Source of the DNA: Campylorhamphus procurvoides | Lineage: Eukaryota > Chordata > Aves > Passeriformes > Dendrocolaptidae | DNA length: 64,000 nucleotides | NCBI GenBank assembly: GCA_013396655.1 | Contig: WBMV01006632.1 | Location: 1,323,250-1,387,249 of the forward strand | Direction: 5' to 3' | Part shown: positions 33,201-48,200 of the stretch, one piece after another | Numbering within the stretch: position 1 is the first letter of the stretch | How the letters are laid out: each line of letters opens with the position of its first letter | Notes under the pieces: generated by a model | What the model was told of the DNA's origin: nothing | What the model saw: the letters and a program-made list of their open reading frames with translations, nothing else | Database searches by the model: none | Made by a program: the position numbers and the translations under genes

Positions 33201-36200
33201 CATTGGTGACAACTATCGGTGGCCCCATGTTATTCCCTATGTCCTTGAGGACAGCCTGGGTACAGTATTTGTCCTTGACAGTGTCTGTGTGTTGTGGGGA
33301 CTGAAATGTTAAATACGGGTTGATAAAGCTACTGTGGCATCTTTTGCTTTTTTAAGTCTAGAGCAGGCATTTCCCACAGCAGGAATGGAGCTGAGCGTGC
33401 ACAAACAGGGTATATAATATTGGTGCTGGCTCTCACCTCCTTTCTTGAATTATTCTTATCCTCCCATTGCTATGGCCCAGCAGATTGGTTGGGTTTTGAA
33501 AGCTGGTGTCTGAGACATGAAACTCTACTGAGCAGAAGTAAAAAGAGAGCACTAAAGGCCTTTTTAAAAACAGGAAATTTACCTGGCCTTTTGCATCATC
33601 TGCAGCACTGAAGGCAAAATGTCATTCTGACAGACAGTATGCAATGACACACTACTGAGTCTCCTAGCGTGGGCCAGGGACACATCATAGTTTGTCTCCG
33701 TCCCTTTGAATCCACTTGCTTGTGCATCTGGATGGCAGAGGTGGACAATGAGACAGAGTGCTGAAGTTCTTACTGATACCACACAGAGAGATTACGCAAT
33801 GCGGGGTCATCTTTTTGCTACGTGGCAAGAAAAAAAACTTGCCCATCCTCAGTTTAAATTCAGATCTAAACTGAGTTGAAACTATGCAGGTTTCTTAGGT
33901 GAAATAACCCAGATATAGTGTAAGCAGTTCAAGTCCTGGAGACATATGTGAGATATCTGTACCTTTTGCACTAGGTAAAATCCAATGTCTTCATTTCCTC
34001 TTTATTTAATGCTTGCTTACATTAATCTCAAAAAAAGTAAATGGAAAAATTTACAAAATTAAGACCCACACGCTATCATTTTTTATATATTCATCATGTC
34101 ACACTTTACACATAAGTACCTAATAAAAATTACATGGGAGCAAAACAAAAGGAAGATATAGTGTCACAACAGCCTGATTTATGATTTTTAGTTCCCTACT
34201 TGGGTCTTGATTCAGCAAAAAGCCTGCCTATTTTGATCAAAGATAGCTGGAGCAAGACCCACCCTTAGGACTTGCCCCATACAGATAATGGCACAAATCT
34301 ATTGGTTCAGTATTGACAAGAACACTGTTTGATTTGCAGAAATGAATGCTAAGGGACTCATCCTCAAGGCATTTGAACAGTATCGACTGAAAACCTGTAT
34401 TGACTTCAAGCCTTGGGAAGGGGAGAAGAATTACATATCTGTGTTCAAAGGAAGTGGGTAAGAGGAGCAATTCAAAGTAACTTTAATTCTGTTTGCCTTC
34501 AAACTATTTTCATGGCCAGTATTTGCCCTAAAACTCACAGGTCTGATCATAATTTTGTATTTTGGTTGTCTTCATTTTCCCAGTCTTTTTTAAACTGGAA
34601 ACTGTAGTAGTTTCTGAAGCAGGTATCACCTTAGTGGTAATGAAAAATTTCTTATTGCTACGTATTTTTAAATACAAGAGGAAATGAAATCCTTTAAGAG
34701 GTAATTTTCTGGACATGGTAAACTATATCAGAAACGAGGCAATTATGTTCTTGACTGATCTTTGGATAGATGGAGTATTGCTTTCCAATGGTTATTCTTA
34801 GTATATTTTAGTATTTAGGGGGAAAAAAAATCCCAGAAGCGATAGGATAGTTCTAACTGAGGCAATGAATTTGAACATAGCAATGGAATTGCACTTGAAC
34901 CAATGTCACACCAGCATTCAGATATGAGTGATATTTTTAAATGCTATACAGCACTGAGATATTTTACTGATGTTTCACTTTATTTGCCTCCTTTGATGAA
35001 CAATTATGCTATTTCACCTTAAATTTTGCAAAATCCAGTAAAAAAAGTCAAAATTGCCCCAGCTTCTTCCCTTCTAAGAAATTATCTGTCAAAACAGTGC
35101 AACAAGAAAAAGAATATATTCTCCACTCTATGCTGTACCATTTCTCCTTTAGAAGAGGTGAGCAAGGTGAGCTTGATAGCCTGGTGAGGAAATTTGCTTT
35201 CAGAAAATCATTTCCTGGTATGAGAATGCATTCATAAATGGGAAAAGATTTTCTGATAATAAAAACGTTTCTCTTTCCCTTTGGCTTGTGCTTAGATATT
35301 TGCAGCAGATAATTGTTTCAAAATTTCTTCAGGCTCTGGCTCTACATTGTCTGCTGTTCATACTGTACATATCATATTGAAACTCAGCTCTGAAAGATGT
35401 ATAAGTGGGGACTCAGGGAGTCTGTGCTAATGACTCTGGCTTCTTGTGCTAAATGGAAAACTCATGTAGCTGAATTTTTTAGTCCTTGGTCCCATAAAGT
35501 ATGCATGGAATTTGCTAATAATTGTACCTGAAAAAGAATGGCAATATTTAGCCTATGGCAAGTAGGAGGCCTCTACATGATGTTTCACTTATATGTGTGT
35601 TAAAAACAGATGAGTCATGGTAATGAAGAAGGCAAATTATTCTATTTGAATAGCATATCTTGCCTTCACTGCCTGGTGTGTTGCTTGCCCTGAAATGTTT
35701 CTATCACCTCAGCTGACACATCCACAGCAGCACTTTTGAAAAGGGTGGAACTAAATGGTGTGGTCTCCTGAAAATAGCCATCCAGTTTCTGTGAGTCAGC
35801 TTGGGCTGTACAAAGAAATCAGGACTGACCCTTCGTGAACTGCCTTTCATTTCACTCCATTCCTAACTTTGGATGTAATGGAAGAAGGGGTAAGCTGGGT
35901 AAACCAACCCATTTGCCCTCTGCTGTTCCTAATGTTTTTTAGGGTTTTTTTAATCAGCTAGGACTCTTCTAACTGTTGACTAAAGACCTCACTCTAGAGG
36001 GTACAGTGCAGACAGGCACACAGAGTTCATGGCAACATAAAGTTTTACCATACCAAGAAAAAGTTGATAAATCATCTTTGCCTTTCTGATCTTGGCTTTC
36101 ATCTATAAAACAGAAGAATGTGGGGGAACTTTGTCTCAGAAGGATTTCTGAAAGGCCATGGAGTCCTCATCTGAATTACCCTTTTGTATTCAAAGGAAGG

Positions 36201-39200
36201 CAACCACAAAAGAAGCCAGCTGCCACTTTGTTGTGTTGACTGCCCTGTATAAAAATACATTTGTAGTCTCTGATGTATGCACACAGCATATCGACACCCA
36301 GTACAAAGGGCCCTCACCCTGGACAGATTTTTTATCTACCATTTGTCATGTCTTGGCTACTACCTGTACAATGTTGGCAAGTATGTAGTTGTAAAGCTAA
36401 GTGAGTAGAGGTATGTGTAAGATTTTCTAGCACACAGCCCTCCACCTCACAGACTATCCAGGTCTGTGCATCTGCAGCAAATGTTAGACAGAGGATCTAT
36501 TTAGAGACTTTTTCTTGGCTCCAACTTACATGCTGAGCAAAATACATGAGGGTTGCCTGTGAATTACAGAAATGTAGGAGCATCAGATGTGACAAGTGCT
36601 GGCAGAGCTCACAGAACCATCTGGAAACCTGAAATGGATGTGCCATTTCTCCTTACTCTTCTCATGGAGAGAAGGATTCATTCAGCAGGAAGACTAGTTC
36701 AGTGTGGTAGAGTCAAGTGGTTAGCAGATCAGGGAGGATCAGTGTCCTCTCTACTATTTCCACATGGAAAATCAGCTTTTCATGGAGCAGTCCCTAGAGG
36801 CCACTTCAGCTCTTTGTCACTGTGGCACACAGCAAAGGAAATCCATGCAGAAGTGGGTTGACACAGATCCCTGACTAACCAGCTTGGTGCTGGTATGTCA
36901 AAGTGTCTGTGAGCTGATACTGGTTATCTGTGATACTACGGGAAGGAAATCAATAGCTAGACATTAGCATAAAAACGTGGCTGGAATAAATGGCATCATT
37001 GTCACTGATGGTATGTATGTACTTACAGCCCATCTTCCAAAAAGAGGGATGGTGGGATTGCTTAGAGCAGGTAGCCTGTGCCTCTAGCCTCTGATAGCAG
37101 TGCAAAAAGCATTGAGTCAGAGGCAATACAGTGTTCACACCCTCGGGGAAGCTGGAACCTTCCCCCACTTTCTCCTGTGCTGAGGACACTGCTAACATGA
37201 GGTTCCAGGTGCCCATCTGGAGTGCCCTGTCACACTCACCTAAGCTTTATTCTCAGTGCAGGGTGATGCAGACCATGCATTTACTCTGTCTATGGCTGTA
37301 GAATCATGGTGTTGTAGGCATCTGGCAGTCTGAAGGCAAAGGGAGGCTGAATCTGCCCTCATTTGGAGGCTAGTTTTGCCAAGTGTCCTGGATGTGCCTG
37401 TAGCCTGCTGTGCACTGTGTGTAGCTGTGAAGCTAGAAGTGGCTTTGGTACGAGATGGACCCAGACCTGTAATGGACTTCTTAGACTTCTGCATAACACA
37501 AGAAAAAGCTGCATAACCAATATGAGACCTTGCTCAGGGGAAGTCTTTGAAATTAGGGGTGCTACGGGTGCTCTTTCCCAGGTCTCATGTTGTGATTTTG
37601 ATGAGTAATAGCCAAGGCCTGTGTTGCTATATGAAAAAAGAAGTACTGGGGAACATGTTGTACTAATAAATTACAGAGTTCAAAAGTGCATGGCATGCTT
37701 ATATTTTTAAATTTCTGGGGCGATAGAACTACAAATCCTTTGGCATATTTTGTGCCCGATTAATTTTATATACTTCATTGGGTAAGTATTAATTTATTTG
37801 CTGCATAAAATATCAATTTAAATGTAGCTCTCTGTGCTTGCTAGCTTGTGGACATGGGGTGCCATTTTATTGGCTTGTGCAGATAACTCACTGAATTTTT
37901 TTATCCTTCAATAAAAACTTCCAGCACAGCTGTGGTTTTACTCTTCCCTGTGAGTGTGTGTCAGCAGCAAGTGCTCTAGCACAGCAGCTCACAGAGAGCC
38001 AGAAAGAAAAGAGCTTCTGAAAAGCACTGTCAAATCCACCAACTTTTCAGAAGGCAAACCCAGCCATGCAGAAGCTCACCTTGCCCAGTGGCCGCAGCCC
38101 CATGCGAAGTAAAAGGCCAAAACAGTGCAGAGAGAAGTGGCTGCAATGGCAGAGGCGAGAATGTGTGTGAACCTTGTTCCCCTTGTGATAGGGACAGGCC
38201 CAAAGGGTGCTCACAGTCATGTGCTATGGTCTACCTGAGAATTGTTAGTTTGCACTAACTTAATTGCTCTAAATCATGTGCCCATAGCCTTTGATGTTCC
38301 AGAGTACCAACAAAATCCTCACCAGTTTTCTTCTGTCGCAAATAGCTCAACATTTTTCTGCTAAATAAAATGCATTACAAGTAGTAGAGCCAGACCTGGA
38401 GAACTGCTTGTTCATCAAAATGGAGCTAAATGTGAGAGGAAAGGCTATGGTAAAGAACAGATCAATGGAAAGGTGCTCACTGTAGCGAAATATGACTTCA
38501 ATGCTCAGGTTAAAAATATACCTGTTGAACAGACTGCTTCTGGAGTTCGCTTGGCATGGGGGTGATATGTATCTCACAGAGCCCTCTCTCATTTTATTTC
38601 AATGCTAGCTGCTGGTCCTCAGTGGGAAACATCCAAAACGGGTTGCAGCAGCTCTCCATCGGCTCCAACTGTGACAGGATCGGGACAATCCAGCATGAGT
38701 TCCTGCATGCTCTGGGATTCTGGCATGAGCAGTCACGGTCTGACCGGGATGACTATGTGACCATCGTCTGGGACAGGATTCAGTCTGGTCAGTCACTCCT
38801 CTGCTTTTCCTTTCAGGCACTAGCGCTAAGGGGTTTAGCTGTGGAACATCCCTTCCAGCCATCTTTTGGTGTTCACGGTATTCTCTTGCTTGGAATTACT
38901 TTTCAAAATCAGTATATAAAAAAATTAAATATCAAGGGACATCCATTGGGACAGAAATCTTTGGTTTTGCTGTGGCTGTTCCTTGTGCCCAGGCTGTTCC
39001 CAAAGCCCTAACTAGAGATCTCAGTCCTGTTATGCTGCATGTTGTAGAGAAGTGCACCAGAAGAGAATAATTTAATTTGTTTAAATGACTACTGTAAAAG
39101 CACTGTTACTTTGGAAGCTCTTAACAAAACAAAAATAACTAAAAAAAACCCCCAAACAAACAAACAAACCCCCAAACAACCAAGAGAAAAAAACACTCTG

Positions 39201-42200
39201 AAAAACCTAATTGGGAACAATGCCCATAGAAAATATCCAGTAAAAACACTGGCTGTTCTTTCTTCCCAGCTCCTACACCTGCTGTGGGCAGCAGACTGTG
39301 CAGAGAGGGTGAGCAGGCAGGAGAGACCCCTTCTAGGGTCTGCATGGCGCCAGCAGTTACTTTAGCACTGCAGAATGTGAATGTAAATGTTGGCATATTT
39401 GGCACAAGGCTGAGAGCTGGCACGGGGTTCCTCAGGGCTCTGCTGTGTCTCTAGCTCTCCAGCTTGTTGTCATCCTCTGTGACTTTCAAAACCAAAGTTA
39501 TATACGCAGACTTGATGCTTTCCTGACACAGGTACCCACAGAAGACGGACAAAAGTAGGTAATGATGAAATCTAATGCATTCTTATTTAGTTGTGATCAA
39601 CAGTCAGATGCACATGCAAATATATATTATGGAAAATGTCTTAGACTCTATCATTTGATTTCCATTATATTTTGCTGACTCTTTAGCGACAAGGTGCACT
39701 GCTGTTAGCCATTTGAAACTGCTGCAGGTTTTTTACTGACCAGAGTATAGTTACTCTATCTTCACTAATTTAAATCTTTACCCTCTACCGGGTAGTCAGC
39801 AATGATTTTTTTGCTCATAGTACAGAAAACATCTGGAAGCCTATCCAGTGACAGTTCTGACTTGTTTATTGTGACCTAAAATGACTAGCAATTAAACAAC
39901 AGAGAATGCAGATTGGAAACAGAGAGGCATTATGGTTGCAAACTGCAGTAATTTGAGTACCGAAACACTATTTCCACTTTTGGGTATCACAAGCCCATCA
40001 AAGTTTATATCAGTTTCATGGGGGAAAAAGTTTTCTGGTGACAAAACCTTGCTTCACCATCATGTTATGCTCCACAGAGTAAGCACAAGTAAACGACTAA
40101 AAAAAAACACTTGGGGATCTGATGGATTCTTTTTTACTGTAAGACTTGACATCAAAACTTTATTCTCTCGGGCAACAATCAATCTTTCCTTTTATTTTTG
40201 TCGTTTAGGTAAAGAACATAACTTCAACAAATACGATGACAAAACATCAGACTTCCTAAATGTTCCCTATGACTATAATTCTGTGATGCACTATAGCAAA
40301 ACTGCATTCAGAAATGGAACTGAATCCACCATCCTTACTAACATACCAGACTTCATGGATGTTATAGGACAGCGAATGGATTTTAGTGATTATGATCTCC
40401 AGAAACTGAACCGGCTGTACAATTGCTGTAAGTTTCTCCATCTATTTTATATTTTATGTTTCTGGTGTTTGACAGAAATGAAGGTGGTACGTACATGCTT
40501 GGACTCATTCAGACACAAGTGAAATGGAGAAGTGAATTGTGTTAAAAACACCAGAAATAATGGTACGGCTGGAAATAACAGCCCTCCTGCAGAAACACTG
40601 CTGAGTAGCAGAGTTTTCTGTGCAATTTTATCTGACCTTTAGTTAAAATCCAGCTTTACTCAGCAGCTGATTTTTGTTCATCCCTTGGGTGGCTGTTTAA
40701 AATGTGTGCTTCTGAACAAAGTCTTTTGTTTTTACCCTGTATTATTCCACAGCTGTTGCTCAGACACAGCACAGAAACGAGTATCTTAGGTTATCATACC
40801 TGTTCCACTTTCATGGAATCTATGAGACAGACTGTGTGTTCTTACAAATAGGATACAGATGCTGTTATGAGGAAAATGCAGGCTTTTAAAATTTTCCTGT
40901 TTAGTGTCCAAAAGGGCTATTTTGATCAGGTGGGATTTATTTTAGAAAGTTGAATGAAAGTAAAAGACTGAGAAATACCGATAATTCTATTACCGAACTG
41001 GGAAACAATTCAGTAATTGTTACTGCATCAGATGTGCCCTGGCACTCAGATGAACACTTTCATCTCACTGCCTCAGTATCCCAAGTAGTGAGTACAATTA
41101 TATTTTATTTTAAGCTGCATTATATGGATAACTTAAACAATTATCAAAATGTTTTATTAAAACAGTGCATTCTTTTTTGAGCATGCAATTCTGATTAAAG
41201 TCTTTCTGTTCATGTAGTTGTAAACTGAACACACGCTTACATGAAGCCTTAGCTTCTAGCACTTGATACACAGTCTATTAGGCATTATAAAAGTGCTTAA
41301 AGCTAAGGATTTTAGCAGTGGATGGGGCCTTTCTTCCTCTCCATTAATCTTACACATTTTCCGATGGGGTCCTTCTTCTTCTCCATTAATCTTATATATT
41401 TTCCATCATTCCCATGCATTACAGAAATACTTGATGACATTTTAACTTTCTTCTTCACCCATAGGCACATTCCCCAAGTGAAATAACTCCCAGTCATGCT
41501 GAAATCAGTGACAAAACTGACACCACCTTCAGTGCAGTCAGAACCTGCCCTGTCCCCTAGTCTGTCCCTTGGCTTCAAACAGTGTTCATGATATTTGCAG
41601 AGACATAAGTGGTTGTCAGATGACCCACCACTTGCCTCAGTGGCCCCCTGTGCCAGCGAGGAGATGCCCTTCATAGGTCCCAGCCTTCACCTGCCCAGCT
41701 GCTGGACTGACCCTTCCAGCATAGAGGGGAGACTGAGAATGTCAAATGGGGTTTGAATGACAGATTTCTCCCACAGGAATCAGAAGAAATGTTGCTGAAC
41801 ATGATTTAAAGAAGAATTTGATCTAAATTTCTGCTATAGGCCTGTGCCTCTAGGAAAATGCATTAAAAATGGAAAATTTTTTTCTTAAATTGAAAAAGAC
41901 CCAGCTCTCAGCACAAGAAATCCTGATTGATGGTTCAGTGCTGTTTTTCTCTCTACTTCAAGACTGTCTTTCAGGCCTTAAGGTAACACTATAGTCTGCT
42001 TTCCACTTCTGGCATGCTACTTAACAGAACTGACCATCAGGTTTCCCTTACACACAGAAGTTAGGACTCAGCACTCATCCCTCATGCATTTTCTTCCAAG
42101 TCCACTCTTTCACTACATACCAAGAAAGTATCTGGCTTTGGTGCAGGTGGAATTCAAACCCTACCTCAAACAATGCCCATTTCCCCTATTTCAGGAATGA

Positions 42201-45200
42201 ATCTAAAAAATACATGGTAAACTATTGGGACTTGCTTTTCTCTTTCCCTGTCATTCAGGTCATCACTCTATGCCAGCCAGCACTTTCTAATTAAGGTTGT
42301 TAGCCACCTTCTTTCCTGTGTGGGCAAATCAATTTCATATTTTGTTTTGTATTTTGATTTCAAAGAGTTCTTTCATATAATAATTATTAATTTTTCCCTA
42401 CCTTCTTTCTCTAGCAGTCAATATAACATTTGCTGTAAAAACCTTTTCTTGGTTTTTACATCGTACCAATACTGTATCTTAAAAAATATCAGTCATACAA
42501 TGCTTCTAATAGCCTTGCATCCTCTAGAGGGTGGTTAGCTTTTTATGAAGACAGCCCAAAATATCTCAGCAGTAAAACTGATTTGGCAGCAGTTCATACT
42601 TAAATGCTTCCCTAAGCTACCACTTCAAGTGAAGCATTTGGTGTGTTATTGAGGTTGAGTTTTGTGATACTCAAGGTCTTTTTGTGATGCAATGAAACCT
42701 TTAAACCTTTAAGCCACAGTATTTTATGTATAGTTTAAAAATATTTTATTAACTCAGTTGTTTTCGAGTCATGGCTGGCATTACACAATGCTCACACATG
42801 GTGCAATGGGAAACAAAACTAAGAACAGGGATAAACCTGGACTGTGCCTTCTCTCACCTATCCAGAGTTTTCTTTAGACAGAGAAAACATTTCATATGGT
42901 ATTCTGTCTTTCATATTCAACTGCACAGTCTTTCTTAGTTTAATTTTTCACTTCTATGAAAGACATAAAATGTGTATGACATGAGATATCCAATGGTCCC
43001 AAATGTGCCTTTGCCAAATGTTTAGGGTTTTCTTTCAATTGAGCATTTGGAAAATCAAGGTTTGCTTATTCCAGTGAAATAATTTCTGCTCTTCCAAAGT
43101 TCGAGATAAGCACTCCAGCTGGTGCACTAGGGAGCTTTTATCAAAACTTGTGGCCATGTGTGGACTGGCCCAAAGAAAACAGAGGAATGAATGGGAAGTC
43201 TCAGGACCTTTTCGCTGTAATATGAGGATGTGTGGATTGGGTTAGTATTAGTGCTCCTTTTATAAATGAAAGATGTGATATGTTAATAAGCAGATGCTCT
43301 CCTGTGCTTGCTAAGTGCCCAGGGTGGTCCTGATGACATCTTATGAATGTCAGTGTTAATTGCCAAATTAACAAATCAGCCATGGTCTGAGTTCCTGAAC
43401 ATTATTTATATGAATGTTGATAGTGTTTGAAGCTTCTGATTATCTCGTTTTCCTCTGCTCATGTGTTTGGACCTTCAGAATTAAAATGTGTGTTGTGTAA
43501 TAGAGACTCATAACTTTTTTTTTTTCTTAATTATAAATGTCATAGCCTCCTCCCTAAGTTTCATGGACACGTGCAGTTTTGAACTTGAAAATATATGTGG
43601 CATGATTCAAAGTTCAGATGATAACAGTGACTGGCACCGTTTGTCTCAGGTTCCTGCTGGGCCAAGTACTGATCACACTAATATGGGAGAATGCAAAGGT
43701 ATGAGAAAAAATTTCTTATCTTTCTGGGAAGCATTTTCTGCAGAGCCATATGAGTTCTCTTTGAGCTTGGCCTTGTTATCTGTTTATTTTTTGACAATTG
43801 TGGTTTGTTTTTTAACTAAGCAACATAAACCTACATACTTAGGGACATCATGTGATATGTTTGATTTTCTGCTAATTTTAGAATGTTGAATGTTCCTATC
43901 TCTTTTTATCTGTTTTCTAATCTTAGTGTCACATCTTGACATGAGAATTATATAAAGAGTTCTAACCTGTGGTACCAGAAAGACTTATTTTCTGAATAAT
44001 TGATCAATAAGTCCTTGGAAAGGATTAGGATTTTGTAATGATGGATATTATCAGAGCTGAGATGAAGAATTAATTGAGAATATATCTTGTTGTATCTGAA
44101 CTTGTCAGAAAGCTTCATGAATTCAGGAGCTTAAACCAGTCCTCCAGAGAGTCAACTATGAATTACTAGCACTGGGTAAAGAGTAAAAGCCCATCCTTTT
44201 CAGTACAAATTGCTAGAGACAGCCAAATGAGGAAAAGGAGAATGGTTGCAAGGAGAATGGTTGTGCCTTTGGAGAATGTGAATAGTTGATAGTCCCCAGT
44301 CAAAGGATTTGCATAGGATCTACCTAACCCTGATCTGAGCATGTCTGCTTGCATTATTATAATACAGTGTTAGGAAAAGCAGCGTGCCAGGAAAATTTTG
44401 TTTTCTCTCAGCTTTACCCTTCATTTCTCATTGACTTTTGGCAGATTCTGGCTACTTCATGCACTTTGACACCAGCACCGGAGCGGGAAGCACAGCTCTC
44501 CTGGAGAGTCGAATTTTGTATCCCAAAAGGGGCTTTCAGTGCTTACAATTCTATTTATACCACAGTGGTCATGTAAGTGACCAGCTGAATGTCTTGGTCC
44601 GAGAGTACACTTCAGCCCACCCGAATGGAACTTTGAGATTCATCGAAGAGATAAAAGGTATGGATAAAGTTGCCTTTTTTTTTTCTTTTTTTGTCATTTA
44701 TACTCAATACTTTTTAAAGTACTGGGTAAAAAATAATGTAGCAAAGTCACTCATTTCCTAGTGTTGTTCTTTGGTGTCTTTTCTATGTAATGGATTATTT
44801 GCTGGTGAAATTATACCTGAAGGATCCTCAGTCAACTGTTTCTCTGTCATATAATAAATTACTACAAATTTCAAACTCTTGCATTATCAAGGTAGCTTTC
44901 TCACCAAAACAGCTAAAATTCCATGAACAGTCATTTTAACTGTTTTAGAACTGCTGGTATCAGAAGCAACAGATGGACTATTAGAGTAACTTCCAATTAA
45001 TAAGAAAGTAATAATAAAGAAATGGAAAGCATAAGTGCCCTGGAATGCCTAATATACAAGTTTAAAAAAGATAAATAAAATTTAAATTATTTTTAAACAA
45101 GGTTTGAAATTACTGAACTGAAATATAGGGAGAGAAGGTAATGATTTCAGTTGTAATTTAAAGAAAATTAAATTCTTGTGGTTTTAGGAACCTATGGTTT

Positions 45201-48200
45201 ACAGAATGAGCAACTGAGGTCGGTTAATGGACAAGAGCTCTTTAAGCTAGAATTGCCGAAATTGATGATTGAATTGATTAAATTATTTTCTCAAATATTT
45301 AACTATTGCTAGGTCTCCATTTTAGCTACACAGAGTTCAGTCTTTTGGTTACATAACAGTCTGAGCAAATTCTTTTACTAAATAGGTATCAAGTCCTCTC
45401 TTCAGTCTCTTTTTGTCCCTTTAGGCTCAGGTGCTGCTGGTGCCTGTTTTTCTTTCCTTTTAACCACTCTTTTTTTCACCCCCATGGTTTCAACCCTCTG
45501 TGCTGTCAGGCATCCTTGATAAAAGTGTCAGGGCTGCTGATGTAGATGTAGGTTGCAGATCAGTCTAAGCCCTCCAAACTCTTTCAAACACTATTCTTGA
45601 AGCCAAGATTGATTTTTTTCATGCTTCAGCCTTCCTCACAAATGCTCTTTCATGTATATTAGGTCCCATCTCCTATTTCTGTTTTCTCAACTCCATAGTT
45701 TACTTTTAAAGTCTCTGATCTCATATGTGTGTCCAAACAGGCACCCTATTTTGACAATCTCTGGCAAAACTTTCAGGGGTGGTTTAAGACCGTTTTCCCC
45801 TCAAGCTGTCTCACTTTTCTCATGTGAGAAGTTACCCTCCCCAACGCCGTCAACAACCTGGAAGAAACAGTGACACTACAGCTCCATCCAGCCATGGTCT
45901 GACCCTGGCTGAGCTGCTCATGGGATTGCACTGAACAACCACCCTTGAGGGGCTGAGGGACAAGCCCTGAGCCCTTCCTGCTGGTCTGTGGCAGCTGTGG
46001 CTGCCTTCATCCAGGAGCAGGGGAGGCTGTGGGAGTGGGATATTAGCAGCACAGTAGCTAATCTGCTCATTGAACATGAGTCAGAAACCCCAGTCTTGCA
46101 TATAATCTATGCAGTTCAGCAAACCTTTAGTTTATGCAGAAGGCAATTTCATGGAAAACAGTGGGGTGCTTTTTTTCTTGTTTCCTCCTAATTATTATGA
46201 AAATGAAAAATGTCAAGAAATAAGACCCATATCTGAGACCCATTGTGTTATGTTTAGGATTGTTAAGGCACTGACGCATGAGTTCTGTACCTGGGACTGG
46301 CACTGTTTATTTCATAAATGCAGCTGGAAGTCTGGGCATCTGTGCAGATGGTCATAAACCAGACAGCCAAAGAAACTGTTTTTGCTGCACATACTTTTAA
46401 CAAAGGATGTTCTACTTTCCTTGGCCTCACAAGGCCCCTGTACAGAGGTCTTTGCTTTTCTGTGTGCTGCTCTTGTTGTCAAGTGGAATTTGCTAGTGCA
46501 GACCCTTTTGGATGCGGCATCAGACTTGCAGTGAGATTTTATCACATGAAGTAGGTTTTGCAAATGACTGGCTTTAATTTGAATTTAGTGCCATTAATCA
46601 TTTGATGAGTGAATAGTGCTTCCGCATAGGCAAGCTTCCAACAACCCATTTAAATATACAAAAAAAAAATATGAATGAACCAGTATTGTAGTTTTAGGCT
46701 CCCAGAATCCTCTGGAGCATTTTTTTGTTGAGGCATGTTGTTGTTCATTTATTTGAACATAACTTGTTTGGAATTTTTCATTTTAATAACACAGGTGACA
46801 GCCATTTTTGTGCATTTCATTATCACAATATCTGGACTAATTTAATGCAATTTTCTTAAAAAAAATAAAAGAAAAAACAGTTTTAAACCCCATTAACAAT
46901 GTTTTCACTCAAATGAAAGTTCTATTATGCAAATTGTATTGAGAAAATATGATCTTGTACTGAAAAAGTAACATCTACAGAAGAAATATTCCATCACATC
47001 AGTGCCAGTGGAACAGAGAAATTCTTACACAGTGCTGGTATAGAGTCCATAGACCCTGTACTGCTGGCCCAGAAACCTCTACCCTTGTTTTTCAGGTTCA
47101 CCTGAGACTTACTGGCAGCTCCATCACGTTTCTTTGAATGTCACGAGTAAATTTCGGGTTGTGTTCCAAGGCATCAAAGGAAGTGGCTTATCAAATGGAG
47201 GCCTCTCTATTGACGACATCAACTTGTCAGAAACTCAGTGTCCCCACCATGTCTGGCACATCAGAAATTTCACGCATCTCCTCAACACAAGTCCAGCAGG
47301 GCCAGCAGGAAGCATATACAGTCCACCTTTTTACTCCAGTAAAGGATACGCTTTTCAGGTCAGGTTGTATGTAAATGGTACCACTGATAACCCACTTAAT
47401 TTAGGAATATACTTGTCCTTGATTTCTGGAGCAAATGATGAACATTTGCAATGGCCCTGTGCATGGCAACAAGGTACCATGATTCTGCTTGACCAGCATC
47501 CTGATATTCGCCAACGGATGTCAAACCAAAGGAGTATAACAACAGACCCCCTGAAATTATCAGGTTAGTTAAAATCAGACGTGCCACCCAATACATGTAA
47601 AACCACAACCAAAAGACAAGAAGTCACATCTTCTCTTTGTGTAAATTAGTGCAGATTTTTTAGCTTCTGGAATGTTTCATTTGTTTGCAGCAACAATGGA
47701 ATTGATCCACAGACAAGAAAAATTTAAACCCATGAGCCAGTTAAACAGGGACCCTGGATTTCAAAGTTGATTTGCATAAGAAACAGGTGGATGATCTCCT
47801 CACAGAGTATATGAAAGAAACTTTAGGAATAGATTTATATCTGTTTAAATGAGAATGGAAGTTTTCCAGAAGGCTTGAAAATAAAAATACTGAATTAACA
47901 ATACACGCAGTTCATACCAGGTAAAAGTGCAGCTGTCAAACAAATCCCCGCCCTTCCTGTACAGTGGTGTCAGTGCAAATCTCCAAATGGACAAAGTACT
48001 GATTCACATTGCACAATCTGTACTTGTTCAAGGTGTGAGAAGATAAGGGGCAATTGTCCACAATAACTTGGAAAGGAGGTAGCTGAGGTAAAATATAACT
48101 CTGAGAAATGGTAGGAATCTCTAGAGAGAGAGACATTAAAGAAAACACCCATATTCATTATTGGGTAAGACTTGGATTTAAGCCAAAATTACTCTCTGCA

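Noticed and set aside
36553..36861. 102-codon open frame in MEP1B intron 6
   Set aside because: No recognised homology or splice context; expected by chance in 4 kb of intron.
38556..39011. 151-codon frame taken as one exon
   Set aside because: Only 38609-38787 is coding; the rest is intron on both sides, shown by loss of meprin similarity and by splice phase.
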